A stretch of DNA of 64,000 bases from Purpureocillium takamizusanense (Eukaryota > Ascomycota > Sordariomycetes > Hypocreales > Ophiocordycipitaceae). A model generated the notes under the pieces. It did not search any database. It had not been told where the DNA came from and worked only from the letters and a program-made list of their open reading frames with translations. The stretch lies in assembly GCF_022605165.1 (NCBI RefSeq), contig NC_063076.1, positions 1,240,001 through 1,304,000 of the forward strand, read 5' to 3'. The position numbers and the translations under genes were made by a program. Below, piece after piece: positions 20,068 through 30,591 of this stretch (position 1 is its first letter; the number at the start of each line of letters is the position of its first letter).

Positions 20068-21292
20068 CTACTTGATAAACTTGGATGCCATGCCCAGCAG
20101 CCCCCCCTGCTGCTGGCCCTGGTTCTTGAAGTACAGCTTCATGGCCATCTCACCCGCCTTTTGGATCGTCGACTCCTTGCTAGCACCGTCGGCGACCTGG
20201 CCGTTGGCATTCTTTTGGTCAAAGAGCTGTGTGCGCGCGTTTCGTCAACTCTTGAGCTCTCCGTTCCTTCGTCTCCTTGGAAGTGGGAAAAAGTGAAGGA
20301 GTAAAGGTAAAGGGAAAGGGAGGGGGGGGGGAGGAGGGGTTCAGAGGGCTGGGGTGTGTGTACCTTGCTGGCCTCGGACATGGCCATGCCCAGGAACGCG
20401 CCCTGGCTCTGCTTGCCACCGCCCTGGCCGCCCTGTTGGAACATCTTGAAGGCGTTGTAGGCGGCGGCGGTGCCGAGACTCTTCTCGTCGCCGCGGGACG
20501 GGCCGTTGCCGTAGTGCTCCTCGTGCTTGCGGGCGGCGTCTGTGAGACATTTTGTGTTCAGCCTAGGGAATGCAGAGCAACGGGCATGCATTTCTTCAAC
20601 GGAGAAGGGGGCGTGGGGGTAAGAAAGGGGAAGAGGGCATGTGCGGTTTCGAGGCGAGACAGCAGGAACCCCGAGTCAAACACATCGCGATGCCAGACAA
20701 CCAAGCTCAGACAGCCGTGTGTGACCGTCCTCCTTCGTATGTGCACGTACCCTCCTCGTCAATGTCCTCGTTGGCAAGCTGTCCCTTGCGCTGGCCGATG
20801 GCGCTTAGGACCTGGGAGAAGAGCTCGCTGCTGCCCGAGGAGCCGGCGCGGCTGGCGGCCTCGTGCTGCGCCGTCTTGAGCTCGTCGTCGTCATCGTCGT
20901 CGAAGCGCCGACCGCCTTGAGACTCTGTGTCGCCCGCCCTCGAGGATCAGCATATTTTCTCCCGGAGGGCAATGGAGCAGACAGGCGAGGAGGGGCTGTT
21001 CCATCACTTACGGTGGCCCGACGACTGTTGCTGCTGGCTGTGTTGTCCTGCTGGCCCGAGTGGCGTGTCAGCGAGACGGATCATCGTGTGTAGCTGGTAT
21101 GGATGAGGGCTCCCTCCTCATCAATGCATGGAGGGGTCGGTCGTCGGGCGCCTCGCTATACGTCTGGTAACAAGAAGCGAAAGCTAGGCACCGCCCCCAG
21201 TAAGTCGCACCTTGGCCCTGGTTCTGGTTCTGGTTCTGGTTCTGCATCTGCGTCTCCAGAAAGTCCTTTCCGGCGCTAAAGAGCTTGTCCAT
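20068..21292 (-). CDS. DUF7721-like ('beta-flanking') small fungal protein
   Basis: Exons (minus) 21292-21211, 21050-21012, 20924-20751, 20539-20364 and 20226-20068 give about 209 residues; frames join exactly. The protein starts MDKLFSAGKDFLETQM, continues through a Gln/Asn-rich stretch and an Asp run, then AAQ-free helical segments (ELKTAQHEAASRAG, ELFSQVLSAIGQRKGQLANED, HEEHYGNGP, LGTAAAYNAFKMFQQGGQGG, FLGMAMSEASKLFDQ) and ends QGGLLGMASKFIK. This arrangement is that of a fungal family often labelled beta-flanking protein or DUF7721; no biochemical role is known to me. The exon 1/2 joint is ambiguous by one CAG codon (NAGNAG acceptor at about 21048-21053). The upstream region 21293-21600 has poly-pyrimidine and T-runs. 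Confidence 0.72.
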
Positions 21293-24096
21293 GATGATTT
21301 GTTTTTGTAGGCTATCGCCGTGCGAAGAAATGAGTGTACAACTTTTTTTTTATGAGGATTTTGACGTCTGATCGGGCAGGGAGGAGGGGAAGGAGTAATC
21401 TTTGGCGGCGAACAACGCCGACAACAACCACAATTAACGGGAACAAGGCGGGGGGGGGAGGAGGGGCCGATACAGATGTCCTTCGTACCTGGGTAAAGAT
21501 AGATGGGGATGCCCAATTCAAGTACCTACGCACGTACGTACTCTGTAAAAAGTACTTTATGCCATTGTACATACATACTATCGGTCAGGCACCGGGTTCC
21601 ATCCAGCTGGGTTGGCCCGGATCTTCGGCGCTGGGACTTGGCACCTTCATTCACCTTCAACTGAGATGAATGACCCCTCATCATCCGAGCTCAGGCCCCA
21701 ATCGACGCGGGAGCGGCGCTCGGGGGACCACCGTCGTGACGCGCCATGTGCGGGGCAGCAGCTCCATTACAGGCGCCGAGGGGTCGCTTCCACCTTGGCT
21801 TGACGCCTGGCACAGCTGAAGCTCCTCCAGGGTTCCCCCCTCCTTCAATCTTGATTATTTTACCGTCACACTAACTTGATACATTGTAGAGATAGAGACT
21901 ACGTATATGAGATGTCATCATACGAGCTGGTCGTAGCAATTCTTTCAGGTCTAGCCATCGGTGTGAATTCACTTTTACAATGGCTTCTCCCCCTCGCTTC
22001 CCTTCATCTTGTTGCATAAAGTAGAGCTCGACATGTGATGGCATCAAGGAGCATTCCCTAGTAGGGAGCCCACTCCACATGTTCCCTTGGACAAGGTTCG
22101 GCCGTGCATTACCCATTGCAAAGCATTAGTACCTAGTGTACACATGTACAAAAGGCATATGCCACAAAGCCCCTCATATGAGGCGGACAACAATCCGGAC
22201 CGCGACCGATGCAAGCCCTCAGAACCTTCGCCCATGGAGGCAACATGGCCTCTGCGGTCGGAGCAGATAAACAAGAATAAAGTCAGGCAACCCTCTCGTC
22301 CAGCTCCCGCCGGGATGGTCTCAATGTGCAAATACCTACCTAATGTTGCTACCAGACCAGACCAGCGACTGCCAAGCTCCTAATATACGCTACGTATACT
22401 GTACCATGTGTGAACACACTCGCTGATCAAACAGGCTCTCTCCCCAAGAACGAATATATTATTAGTCCCGTCTCTCCCAAACCCCCCTGTTGGCTAGACG
22501 TCGAGCTGAGCTCATAACCCAGCCAGCCAGCCCTTTGTCTCGACGACAAACGGTCAGGGGAAGGGGTCTCTTCGCTCCGCGTCCAGTCGCTCGCCGGCCC
22601 GGAAGCTGGACCGACGAGCCCCCCGTGTCCCCCGCTGCTACCCTGCCCCGCGGGTGGCCGTCGATCAGAGCCGTTGATGCGGCATGTTTCCAAGACACAT
22701 GGACCAGGTACGCTAACCCCCTGCATTCTACGTATCCCTGACAAACCCACGAGAGGTACTATTGAGTTAGTAGGTAGAGTCCACATAGAACGGCGCGAGG
22801 TCATCACCGCCTGTTGCGATTTCCTTTCTCGGTCCGCCCTTTCTGCCTACGCCCATGTATCGCCGTATCCATAACAGCATTTGACAGCAAGCGGCTTCGA
22901 CGCCAGGTCGCTCTCTTCCACTGCAGCCACATATAATGGTTTTCAAACACATTCTCAGGGCTATTACGTTATAACCCGCATTGCGTCTTCTATATCACCA
23001 TCATCAAGGGACCCGGCCACAGACACCAACGACCAACCCCCCCTCACGAGCCGCCCACGCACATCCGCCAACACCACAGACGGGCAGCCACGACGGCCTG
23101 GCGACGCACGCGGGCGGCATCTTCCCGCCCCCCTGCCCAAAAAGGAAAAAAAAAACACAAGAAGAAGCAAAAAGGCGCGACGCCTGCAGCTCTCCCTGCA
23201 CCATTGTACTGTGTGTCAAGTACGAAGTAGACCCTCCCCCCCCCCCTCTCCTTCCCTGCTCGACGCGCGCCAGGTTAGATGCAGCGTCAGAGCTGAGTCA
23301 GACGACATCAACCGGGTGCTCGTCTTCGGGCTACTGTATTACTACAGACGACTTGACGGGGATGGGCGCGTCAGAGGCCGAGGTACACATTGCCAGGCAG
23401 GAAGGGAGCTGAGTGAAAAGCTGGCTCGCCACACCAGTCACCAGTCACCACGGTTATCACGCATCCTGTAGTTCGGGGTACCCCTGTCTACAGGTACGCA
23501 CCTGGCATTGAGTCGTCTCTCCCCATACGCTCCCTCTGGACAAACCGGTGAGCCTCAGCCTGCCATCCCGACAAACATAGGAGTCTTGCACTGTGTTGAA
23601 TCGAGGATTGGCAGGGCTACTCACTCAAGCCCCCCTCGCAGGTCACGCCGCCGACCATCTCAAGACTCTCGTCGTTCGAGGAGTCAATGGCATGCAGAGC
23701 TCAAGAACCGTAAGATTAGATCCAGAGATGTTCGACACTAGAGAAATCGTCCAGTCTACATCATATTAGTCCTGCCCTGCTCATCTGCCAACGCTTGGTA
23801 TCATGCCTTCGCTCCCCATCTGTCGTACAGCTTGCCAAACAGCCAGCATCAAAACTAGCCCAAAATGCCAGCTAGATCAGTGACAAAATCCTGTCATTGC
23901 CCCCCAAAAGGCCGTTGATTGCTTTCTCGCTCCGTTGTGGTCGTGTTCGTTTATTTTGGTGCGCCGTCGGTCGTGTTCGTGTATACAATGTAAGCCCTCA
24001 AAATCCACACAGCGCCTGCGCCTCCGGCGTCGTCCGAGGAGGAAAATGCGCCGTGTCATATTATCGTACTGGTACAGCGCCGCGCAGAGGTCGCCC
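21293..24096. other. Gene-free spacer (2.8 kb)
   Basis: 5' region of the DUF7721-like gene and 3' region of WC-2. No convincing coding region. GTACGAAGTA occurs at 23220-23229, and runs of C and A (about 23145-23250) mark low-complexity DNA. Confidence 0.45.
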
Positions 24097-25586
24097 TCAG
24101 CCCACGGCGTGGTCGGCCATCTGGGCCGGCTGAGACGCGTTGACGGAGTTTCTCTTCTTCTCCTTCTTGGCCCAGCGCAGCCCGCAGGCGTTGCACAGCG
24201 TCTTCGGCCCGCTAGGTCCCTTTCTCCATTCGGGAGAATCCAGGGTTCCTGGGTTGAATGATTAGTTTCGAGCTGGGGTGCACATGGAACGGTAGACCTA
24301 CCGCAGTCGGTGCAGACGTATTCCTCCGTCGTCTTCAGCTTCTTCTTCTTCTCGCCAGGCCGGGAATCCCGGTCAACAGGAATCGCGATGCCTGCGTCGC
24401 CCTTGATCAAGGTCGGGCTCGCATTGCCTGTCGTGATCCCCCGGCTGCGCTCTCCCTCTTGGTACCGCAGCCCGGTCAACATCTCGATGGTGTCTGCGTG
24501 GGACGACCCCTCGTACCGCGCCATCTTATCCCGCAGCGAGTCTGGGCGGCTGCCTGCAGAAGCACCCTCGAGGTTTTCTCTGGTCAGGGCAGCGTTGAGG
24601 GCGTTGCGGTCCGATTGACTCATTGCATCGCTAGTGCTGGCCCGATAGAAAGGCGTCACAGACGACGCGGCCGTGTCCTCGGACGGCGTAATGTCCGAAC
24701 GGCCCTCTTGGCTCTGCATCCATTGCCGCTGCGCCTCGTCGGCATCGGCCTCCTCCTCTCTGCGCAGCTCGGCGATGCGCCTCCGTAAGCGCTCGTTCTC
24801 GATCTTGTGTTCCAGAAACGAGTCCAGCAAGCCTGCATTCTTGGTTGGGTACGGCCGGGCCATCATGAAGACGGCCTGGCAAAAGGGCGATTGATTGTTG
24901 GGGTTGGGCGCGAACTTGGCGCTGGCGATGTGGGCGTGGCCCACGGCCTCAAAAATGGCGTATGTGCCATCCTTTTTCTTGAAGCGGTAGAACATGCGCA
25001 GAGGGTTGCCAGAAGCAATTGACTCGTTGAGTTCCGAGACAAAGATGCCCTGGTCGTCCGGATGGATGAGGTCCTTGAGAAAGACCTCGGACACCTCCTC
25101 GGGCTGGTAGCCGGCGACGCTCAAGACGCTGGGCGATGCGTACTTGACGCGGCCATTGGCGTCAAGAATGTGCAGGAAGTCCTTGAGCTCCTCGACCACC
25201 TTGGCGGGCCAATTCCTGCGTTTGGTGAACTCGGTCACGGTGTTGCCGCTGGAGAGGCTCATCTGAGCAAAGGAGCCAGGGGGCAGGGGCCCAGCGCCGG
25301 GGACATTGTTGGCGGCCGGATTGAACTGATTCTCAGCCCGTGCTATCGACTCGTCGGTGGCGCCTTGGTGCGCGGGCTCTGAATTGGGACCAAAGTCGGC
25401 GGGCCCGGCGTCGTCGCCCGTGTCGAGCATCTGTACGTCGTCGAAGGTGCCCAGCATGTTGCCCTCGAAAAAGCTCGCGAATTCGTTGCTGGCCTGTGAC
25501 CCGAGGTCGAGGTTGGGGAAGCCGAAGTAGCTTGGGTTGTCGGCGCCGTTGGCAGCGCCCTGGGGCGGGGGTTGGGTTTGGGACAT
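24097..25586 (-). CDS. wc-2: White Collar-2 (BLR2): PAS and GATA zinc-finger blue-light response factor
   Basis: Exons (minus) 25586-24302 and 24248-24097, joined over a 53-nt intron (GTAGGT..CCCAG), give 478 residues. One PAS domain spans about residues 135-245 ([40 protein letters not shown]), followed by a coiled-coil (about 255-290), a disordered middle, a basic KKKKLK cluster, and a GATA finger C425-X2-C428-X18-C447-X2-C450. The intron splits the finger right after C428, so the unspliced frame loses it. WC-2 pairs with the LOV photoreceptor WC-1, and the complex activates light-induced and clock genes. Absence of a LOV flavin motif and presence of a single PAS identify WC-2 rather than WC-1. 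Length fits orthologues (about 480-530). Confidence 0.95.
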
Positions 25587-25708
25587 GGCGGGTGGTCGAT
25601 CGGGAGGAGTATTATTGCATTAGGCGGAGTGGGAGAAGAGCCCCCTTTGGTATTGTCCTCACCACTGGCTCACCTGGCCAGGTCAACGGCGATGGCAGCA
25701 GTAGTGCT

Positions 25709-25738
25709 AGCAGCAGCAGCAGCAGCAGCAGCAGCAGT
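25709..25738. repeat. (AGC)n triplet repeat
   Basis: About ten perfect AGC units upstream of WC-2. Confidence 0.93.
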
Positions 25739-25831
25739 GAGCGGCCAGGCGCCTCACTCAACAAAGCAGCCGACCCGGTGCACCACACACGCCTCGGCGA
25801 TCGCTGCTGCTCGGTGGCCCTGCTCACACGT

Positions 25832-25891
25832 GCAGCAGCAGCAGCAGCAGCAGCAGAAACAACAGCAACAGCAATAGCAGCAGAAACAGCG
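25832..25891. repeat. CAG/CAA-rich triplet tract
   Basis: Eight CAG units followed by interspersed CAA, AAA and TAG triplets; same upstream region. Confidence 0.88.
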
Positions 25892-26193
25892 AGTGGCGCC
25901 CGGAAGGTGGTGGGTCGCAACGCCTGTTCTGGACCGTGGTGATAGCGGCGGCGGCTGAGCTGGGGTGGGATGCGAGGAGGGGGAGGGGGAGAAGAGCAGA
26001 CGACGACAACGACGTCGGCAATGAGGGGGATGGCGACGGTCGAGGAAACGCGAGTGTAGGAGGCAAAAGTCAACGACTGACAACACCAGACAGGTGGTGA
26101 CAGACGGGAGGGATCAGCAGAGGGAACGGACGCCCGGCGTGGAAAAGGACGAAAGGAAATGGAGAGACGCTAGGAACGGACGGATTGGTCGTA

Positions 26194-26240
26194 AGTAGTA
26201 GTAGTAGTAGTGGTAGTCGTAACAGCAGCAGCAGCAGAGG
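26194..26240. repeat. (GTA)n then (CAG)n triplet tracts
   Basis: About seven GTA/GTG units followed within 15 bp by about five CAG units. Confidence 0.85.
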
Positions 26241-26622
26241 CGGAGTAGCAGCAGTAACTGTGTAGCAGGTGGTGGGAACAGAGCGTGCAGGGCGTGATTG
26301 ATAGGCGGGATGGCGGGCAGGCCAAGGTTATTATTTACAAAGAGTCAGGCTACCACTTCTCAGTGCTGCTGAGAAGTCTTGCCTTTCCTTCCATAAGGTA
26401 CCAAGGTACTGTCCTTCTGGGTACAGACTCATTTTGTGCCAGACAGAAACAGAGAGGGAGGAGGAGGAGGAGGGAGGCATCCATGGCTTGGTCCGTCGTC
26501 TGCCGTGCGTGCGTGTGGCCTGGCATTGGCATTGGCCTGGCCAGCACAGGCATGGCATTGGTTTGGCATGGCATGGGCATGGCAGAACCAGCACCCCCCT
26601 CAACATGGGCAACCTGGAAGTC

Positions 26623-26722
26623 TCGTCCATCCATCCATCCATCCAAGCCATCCACACATCCCATCCACCTATCTGCCTGCCTTATTATCCACCCACCCAT
26701 CCACCCACTCATCCACCCATCC
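26623..26722. repeat. CATC/CACC tetranucleotide-rich tract
   Basis: Interrupted runs of CATC and CACC tetranucleotides in gene-free DNA. Confidence 0.85.
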
Positions 26723-28104
26723 GTCGCCACCGGCGCGCCGCGTCAACAGCCTGCTCGCCAGCCAGCCATCCCGCCCGCCCGCCCGCCCGCTCAGCAAGCG
26801 TCTCCAAGGCGGCGGCTGGGCTTATTGTCCCGCACTGGAACTGGTCTCGACGGCCACGGCCACCGTGACAGGCTGGCGGACCAAAAGCTCCTGCAGAAAA
26901 GCGGGTAGGCGGGCGGCGCCAGCAAATGGACCTAGTCTGCGCTTTACATCTTTTTCCCTCTTGAGCGTGCATGCCTGCCAGCGAGACTTATGAGTTACTG
27001 CGTCCTTACTAACGTTACAGTCGGCCTAGGTTTTGCCTTGGGTTCGGCTTTCCATCCCATGCCGCTCGTTCCCTCCCCCGTCTTCCAACGCCTGCCTTGT
27101 GGCTCATGGCACCCCGTACGAAATAACCGACTTAGTTTAAGCGGGCGTCTGCGGAGAGCATCCCCTCCCTGCCCTCCCCGAGGCTTCCATCCAGCCATCG
27201 GACCCGACCTGGCCAGGTGGCATGGGTGGCTGCCACCTGCAGCCGCCGCCAAAGGCAATTCCATCCAGTTGCACCTCGCAGTTGTTGCCGCGCAAACAGC
27301 TCGGGGGTGACAGCTCCTGCGCTGTCAGCGCGTCAACATGACCTGTCAGCACAAGACCACTCCAAGCCTGGGGGGCTCGTTAGGTGCCGCCGGGGCACCT
27401 GGGGGGGGGTTCCCGCGGGTGGCGGGGGGGGAACGGGGCGGTGCCTAGCAGGTGGCGGCTGGTGGCTGTCTGTTCCTAAAGTACGCCCACTGGGGTGGCG
27501 TCCACTACCATGCGCATCCATTTACCCCAGCATCCATCCCAGGACCTTGGGAGGAGTAGGATGCTGATTGTGCCGCCGAAGCTGCTGGGACCGCTACGGG
27601 GCACCTGCCTTGCCTGCCAACAAAGGTACCTTAGTACCTACTGTACGAAGTAGGTACCACTCGTGGTCCGCAGTTGGGGAGGAGTCGTCAACTGGCGGGG
27701 CGGCGCCTACGACGGCAGCCGAGCACCAGATCAAAGGCATGTCGCTGTGCCCAGTGGCGGCGGGCGGACGGCAGCGTCGGCGACATGTGTCGTCTCAAGG
27801 TTCTTTTCCTTTTCTTCGCCCGTCTGGGGCGCTCACCTCATTTGCGCGCCCGTCGTTGCCGTCGCCAGGTACCTGCTAACCCTTGGCCGTCTCGCCCGCC
27901 AGTGGGCTCGACCATACCTAGTATACTTCTACTAAGTTACTTAACTGCTACTAAGGTAGTTCATTACCCGCCGCGACCCTGCAGCGCCCCAGGTAGGCCT
28001 AGAGTGACTCTGAGACGGCCGTCGCCCTGTCCTGCCTTGGTGCACCGGGCGCCAGTAACTGCTGACCACCCAGGGGCGATTGACGCCTAAATTCCCGATG
28101 CGGC

Positions 28105-28135
28105 CAACATGGGGAAACGAGAAAACCCCATGTTG
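28105..28135. repeat. Small hairpin (10-bp arms, 11-nt loop)
   Basis: CAACATGGGG at 28105-28114 is the reverse complement of CCCCATGTTG at 28126-28135. A second small inverted repeat (CCAACC..GGTTGG, 28137-28151) abuts it. Confidence 0.8.
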
Positions 28136-29105
28136 CCCAACCAGGGGTTGGTCGAGGAAAAGCCCCTCACCTCACAAACCAGCCTGGGGTGAGCGCGGCA
28201 TGGATTGCAAGCCCCAGCCTCCAAGCCCTGCCCTGACTTGTGGCGCACCAAACCTCCGAGCGCGCGGCGCCCCGCCCCCGCCCGCTGTGTTGCCGCTTGT
28301 CGACGACGCCCAGCGCCCACCAACAACAACTTTCCTCACCACACTTCGACAGTCGCACGGCCCCTCGACAGATCGATCAAGGACGGCAACGCTGCCGCTC
28401 TGCGACTGGACGTTTGCTACCAAGTAAAACGAGCATGCCCTGACAAACTCTGACCAATACCACCTAGGTAGGGATCACGGCTTGCAGGTCCTCGACTTGT
28501 TTCCGGCATCGTCTTGGCGTCTCTTATAGATAGATGACCCGGCGACTCAGCATCTTAAACTGAACCACCTTCACCTCTCGTGGCGACAAGCAGAATCCAA
28601 GACGAGGTCGTCACTAAATCCGTACCACCACATCCGCCAGATACCGCTAGCAGCGTCTGCCGTTCCGACTCCTTGGGTATCCACGTGCCCGATCCTCCTC
28701 CTTGCGGTCTAGACCCCGGGGGAGCCTCTTTCTCCACGGTCACGGAACACTGCATGCGCTTGCACTTTGACGGGTCAATCATCTGATTACTTATTCGTCG
28801 CACATGAAGCTGCAGTCTGTCGCGCGACGTGTGTGGCTTCAGGCACGGCCGGAACTCCCGGAGGCGCGTGCCGAGGACCGGAGCTTGCCGCCGCCCGTGC
28901 GTCTTCCATCTACCTAAGGTAGTTATCTGGCTGGCCGTTGTTTACGACTGCAGTACCAAGTAACACAGCCACGCACTCCAACGACACTCGATGGAGTCTT
29001 GGCTACCTACCTACTCTTCCCGACCCGCATCAAGTGTTTTCGTACCCACGCACGGCGCGACTCCGGCGCATTATAGCTGTACCTTTTGAGTCTATTTGGT
29101 CGTGG

Positions 29106-29126
29106 CGTATCGCAGCCCGCGATACG
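29106..29126. repeat. Small hairpin (8-bp arms, 5-nt loop)
   Basis: CGTATCGC (29106-29113) and GCGATACG (29119-29126) are perfect inverted repeats. An overlapping CGAGGC..GCCTCG pair follows to 29142. The folding does not match a tRNA. Confidence 0.75.
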
Positions 29127-30591
29127 AGGCGGGATAGCCTCGATACTTGAGCCCACGCGCGCTCGAATAACCGACACGGCGAGGCCTTTATCCTCTGCCA
29201 AAACCGAGTCCTTGACCAGCTAAGATCGTGAACCGGACTTGTTCCCACCCAAAATCACAGCGTGCCATCCACGACCATACATATCACCACTTGCATGTCG
29301 ACAGTCCTGGCCAGCACGCCTTGTGGGGCGTGATTTGTCTCTCCACAACAAACAACTGTGATGCTTGGCTATCCGTACTGTGCATCTCTGGCGATACAGG
29401 CCCACGACTGTACGTACATGACCTGTCACTTGGGCATTCGCTTGCAGTTGTCCAGCACGCACAAACGGAGCACTGGGTGAGTGGATGGCGAGCAAAGACG
29501 TTCCGAGGTCTCGTACAGTACTTCGTACCTTCGCTCGGTTTTCTTCAACGCCACGTAGTAGTGCGTGGTCCATTGCGGCCTTCCGCACCTCAACCCAGAC
29601 ACACTCGCGGGTCCAACAGATCATATCTCAACCACGCTTCGACGGCTTTCTAGACTGCGTGATGCTGGAGTGCAGGCTTTCCAAAGTCGGAGAAGTGAGT
29701 GACGGCTCACATGGTCTTCAAGCCCCGGCACCTTGGGCGTGCTTGACCGCCGAGACAAGGCCACTTAAAGACGAATCCTGTGATTTCCCCTACGGTCCGT
29801 GACGGCACACGCACTGAGTACATGTGGTGTCACTGTTTTCCCTCTTGTTGTGGTCCAGGGGCACTAGAAGACCATTTCTCTCTTTCTCTTTCGAGACGAT
29901 GTGACCAGGAGCTTGAGGATTCATGCGCGTTTAATGTTGGTCGAGAGTTAGGGCGTCAATAGAATCCAACGCTTTCCGTACCGAGCGCGTACTGCTGCTG
30001 GTTACCTACTAGTACAAGTAGCCATTTTGCAACGCGAGGGTGCCCCATGATGCATCAATGCATCGCAAATCAGACGAATCATACGAAGACTCTCCGCTCT
30101 CCCATCGCTAGGCGTGTCAAACGGCGGCACATGCAGCATCGCGCTTCAACCGCGCCCATCAAATTGCCGCCAACGTGCCTGCTATGCTCGCCAGTGCGCT
30201 TTAGGTCCACGGGGGCTGCTCTCAAGACTCAAATCTCATCATGTGACGATGCGGCTCCCCACGCTTTCTCCGCGTTTGCGATACGATCTGGCCTCATGGG
30301 AAAATACTGATTGGGAGCGTTGTCTGTGACATCGCCGTGAGGCGCATTGCGAGGGGCCGGAGTCGAGGTGTCGAGGTTGGATTATGGAAGGGCTTGGTGT
30401 TGTTCGTCCGTGGGGCGACGCGATACGTACCGCCCGCCTAGGCAGCAGCACGTGAGCACGCACCTCAGCTCAACGCGTGAATCCACCTGTGCGCGTCTCA
30501 GCTCAGGGTCCCAGGCTCATCGCCCGACGACGCTTCATCGGTCTCCAGTCGCTACGCCTTCCTACCGCTTTGATGCGCCGACCGACCCAGC

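Larger units (their letters stand above)
25587..26300. promoter_or_regulatory. WC-2 upstream/leader region rich in CAG-type triplets
   Basis: Three triplet tracts lie within 700 bp upstream of the WC-2 ATG: (AGC)n at about 25709-25738, CAG/CAA-rich at about 25832-25891, and (GTA)n at about 26194-26215 with a following CAG tract. The long leader is typical of regulated fungal transcription-factor genes. No light-response element was called. Confidence 0.45.
26301..30591. other. Gene-free spacer (4.3 kb) upstream of RAD50
   Basis: No protein-like frame or RNA gene seen on either strand. Contains tetranucleotide tracts, GTACGAAGTA-type motifs (27643-27652 and 29519-29528), G-runs near 27400, and small perfect inverted repeats at 28105-28135 and 29106-29126. 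The right end should contain the RAD50 promoter. Confidence 0.5.

Noticed and set aside
29081..29180. Possible tRNA around the inverted repeats near 29.1 kb
   Set aside because: Arms cannot be arranged as D, anticodon and T arms with a CCA-side acceptor stem; no B-box matching GGTTCGANTCC was found here or elsewhere in the window.
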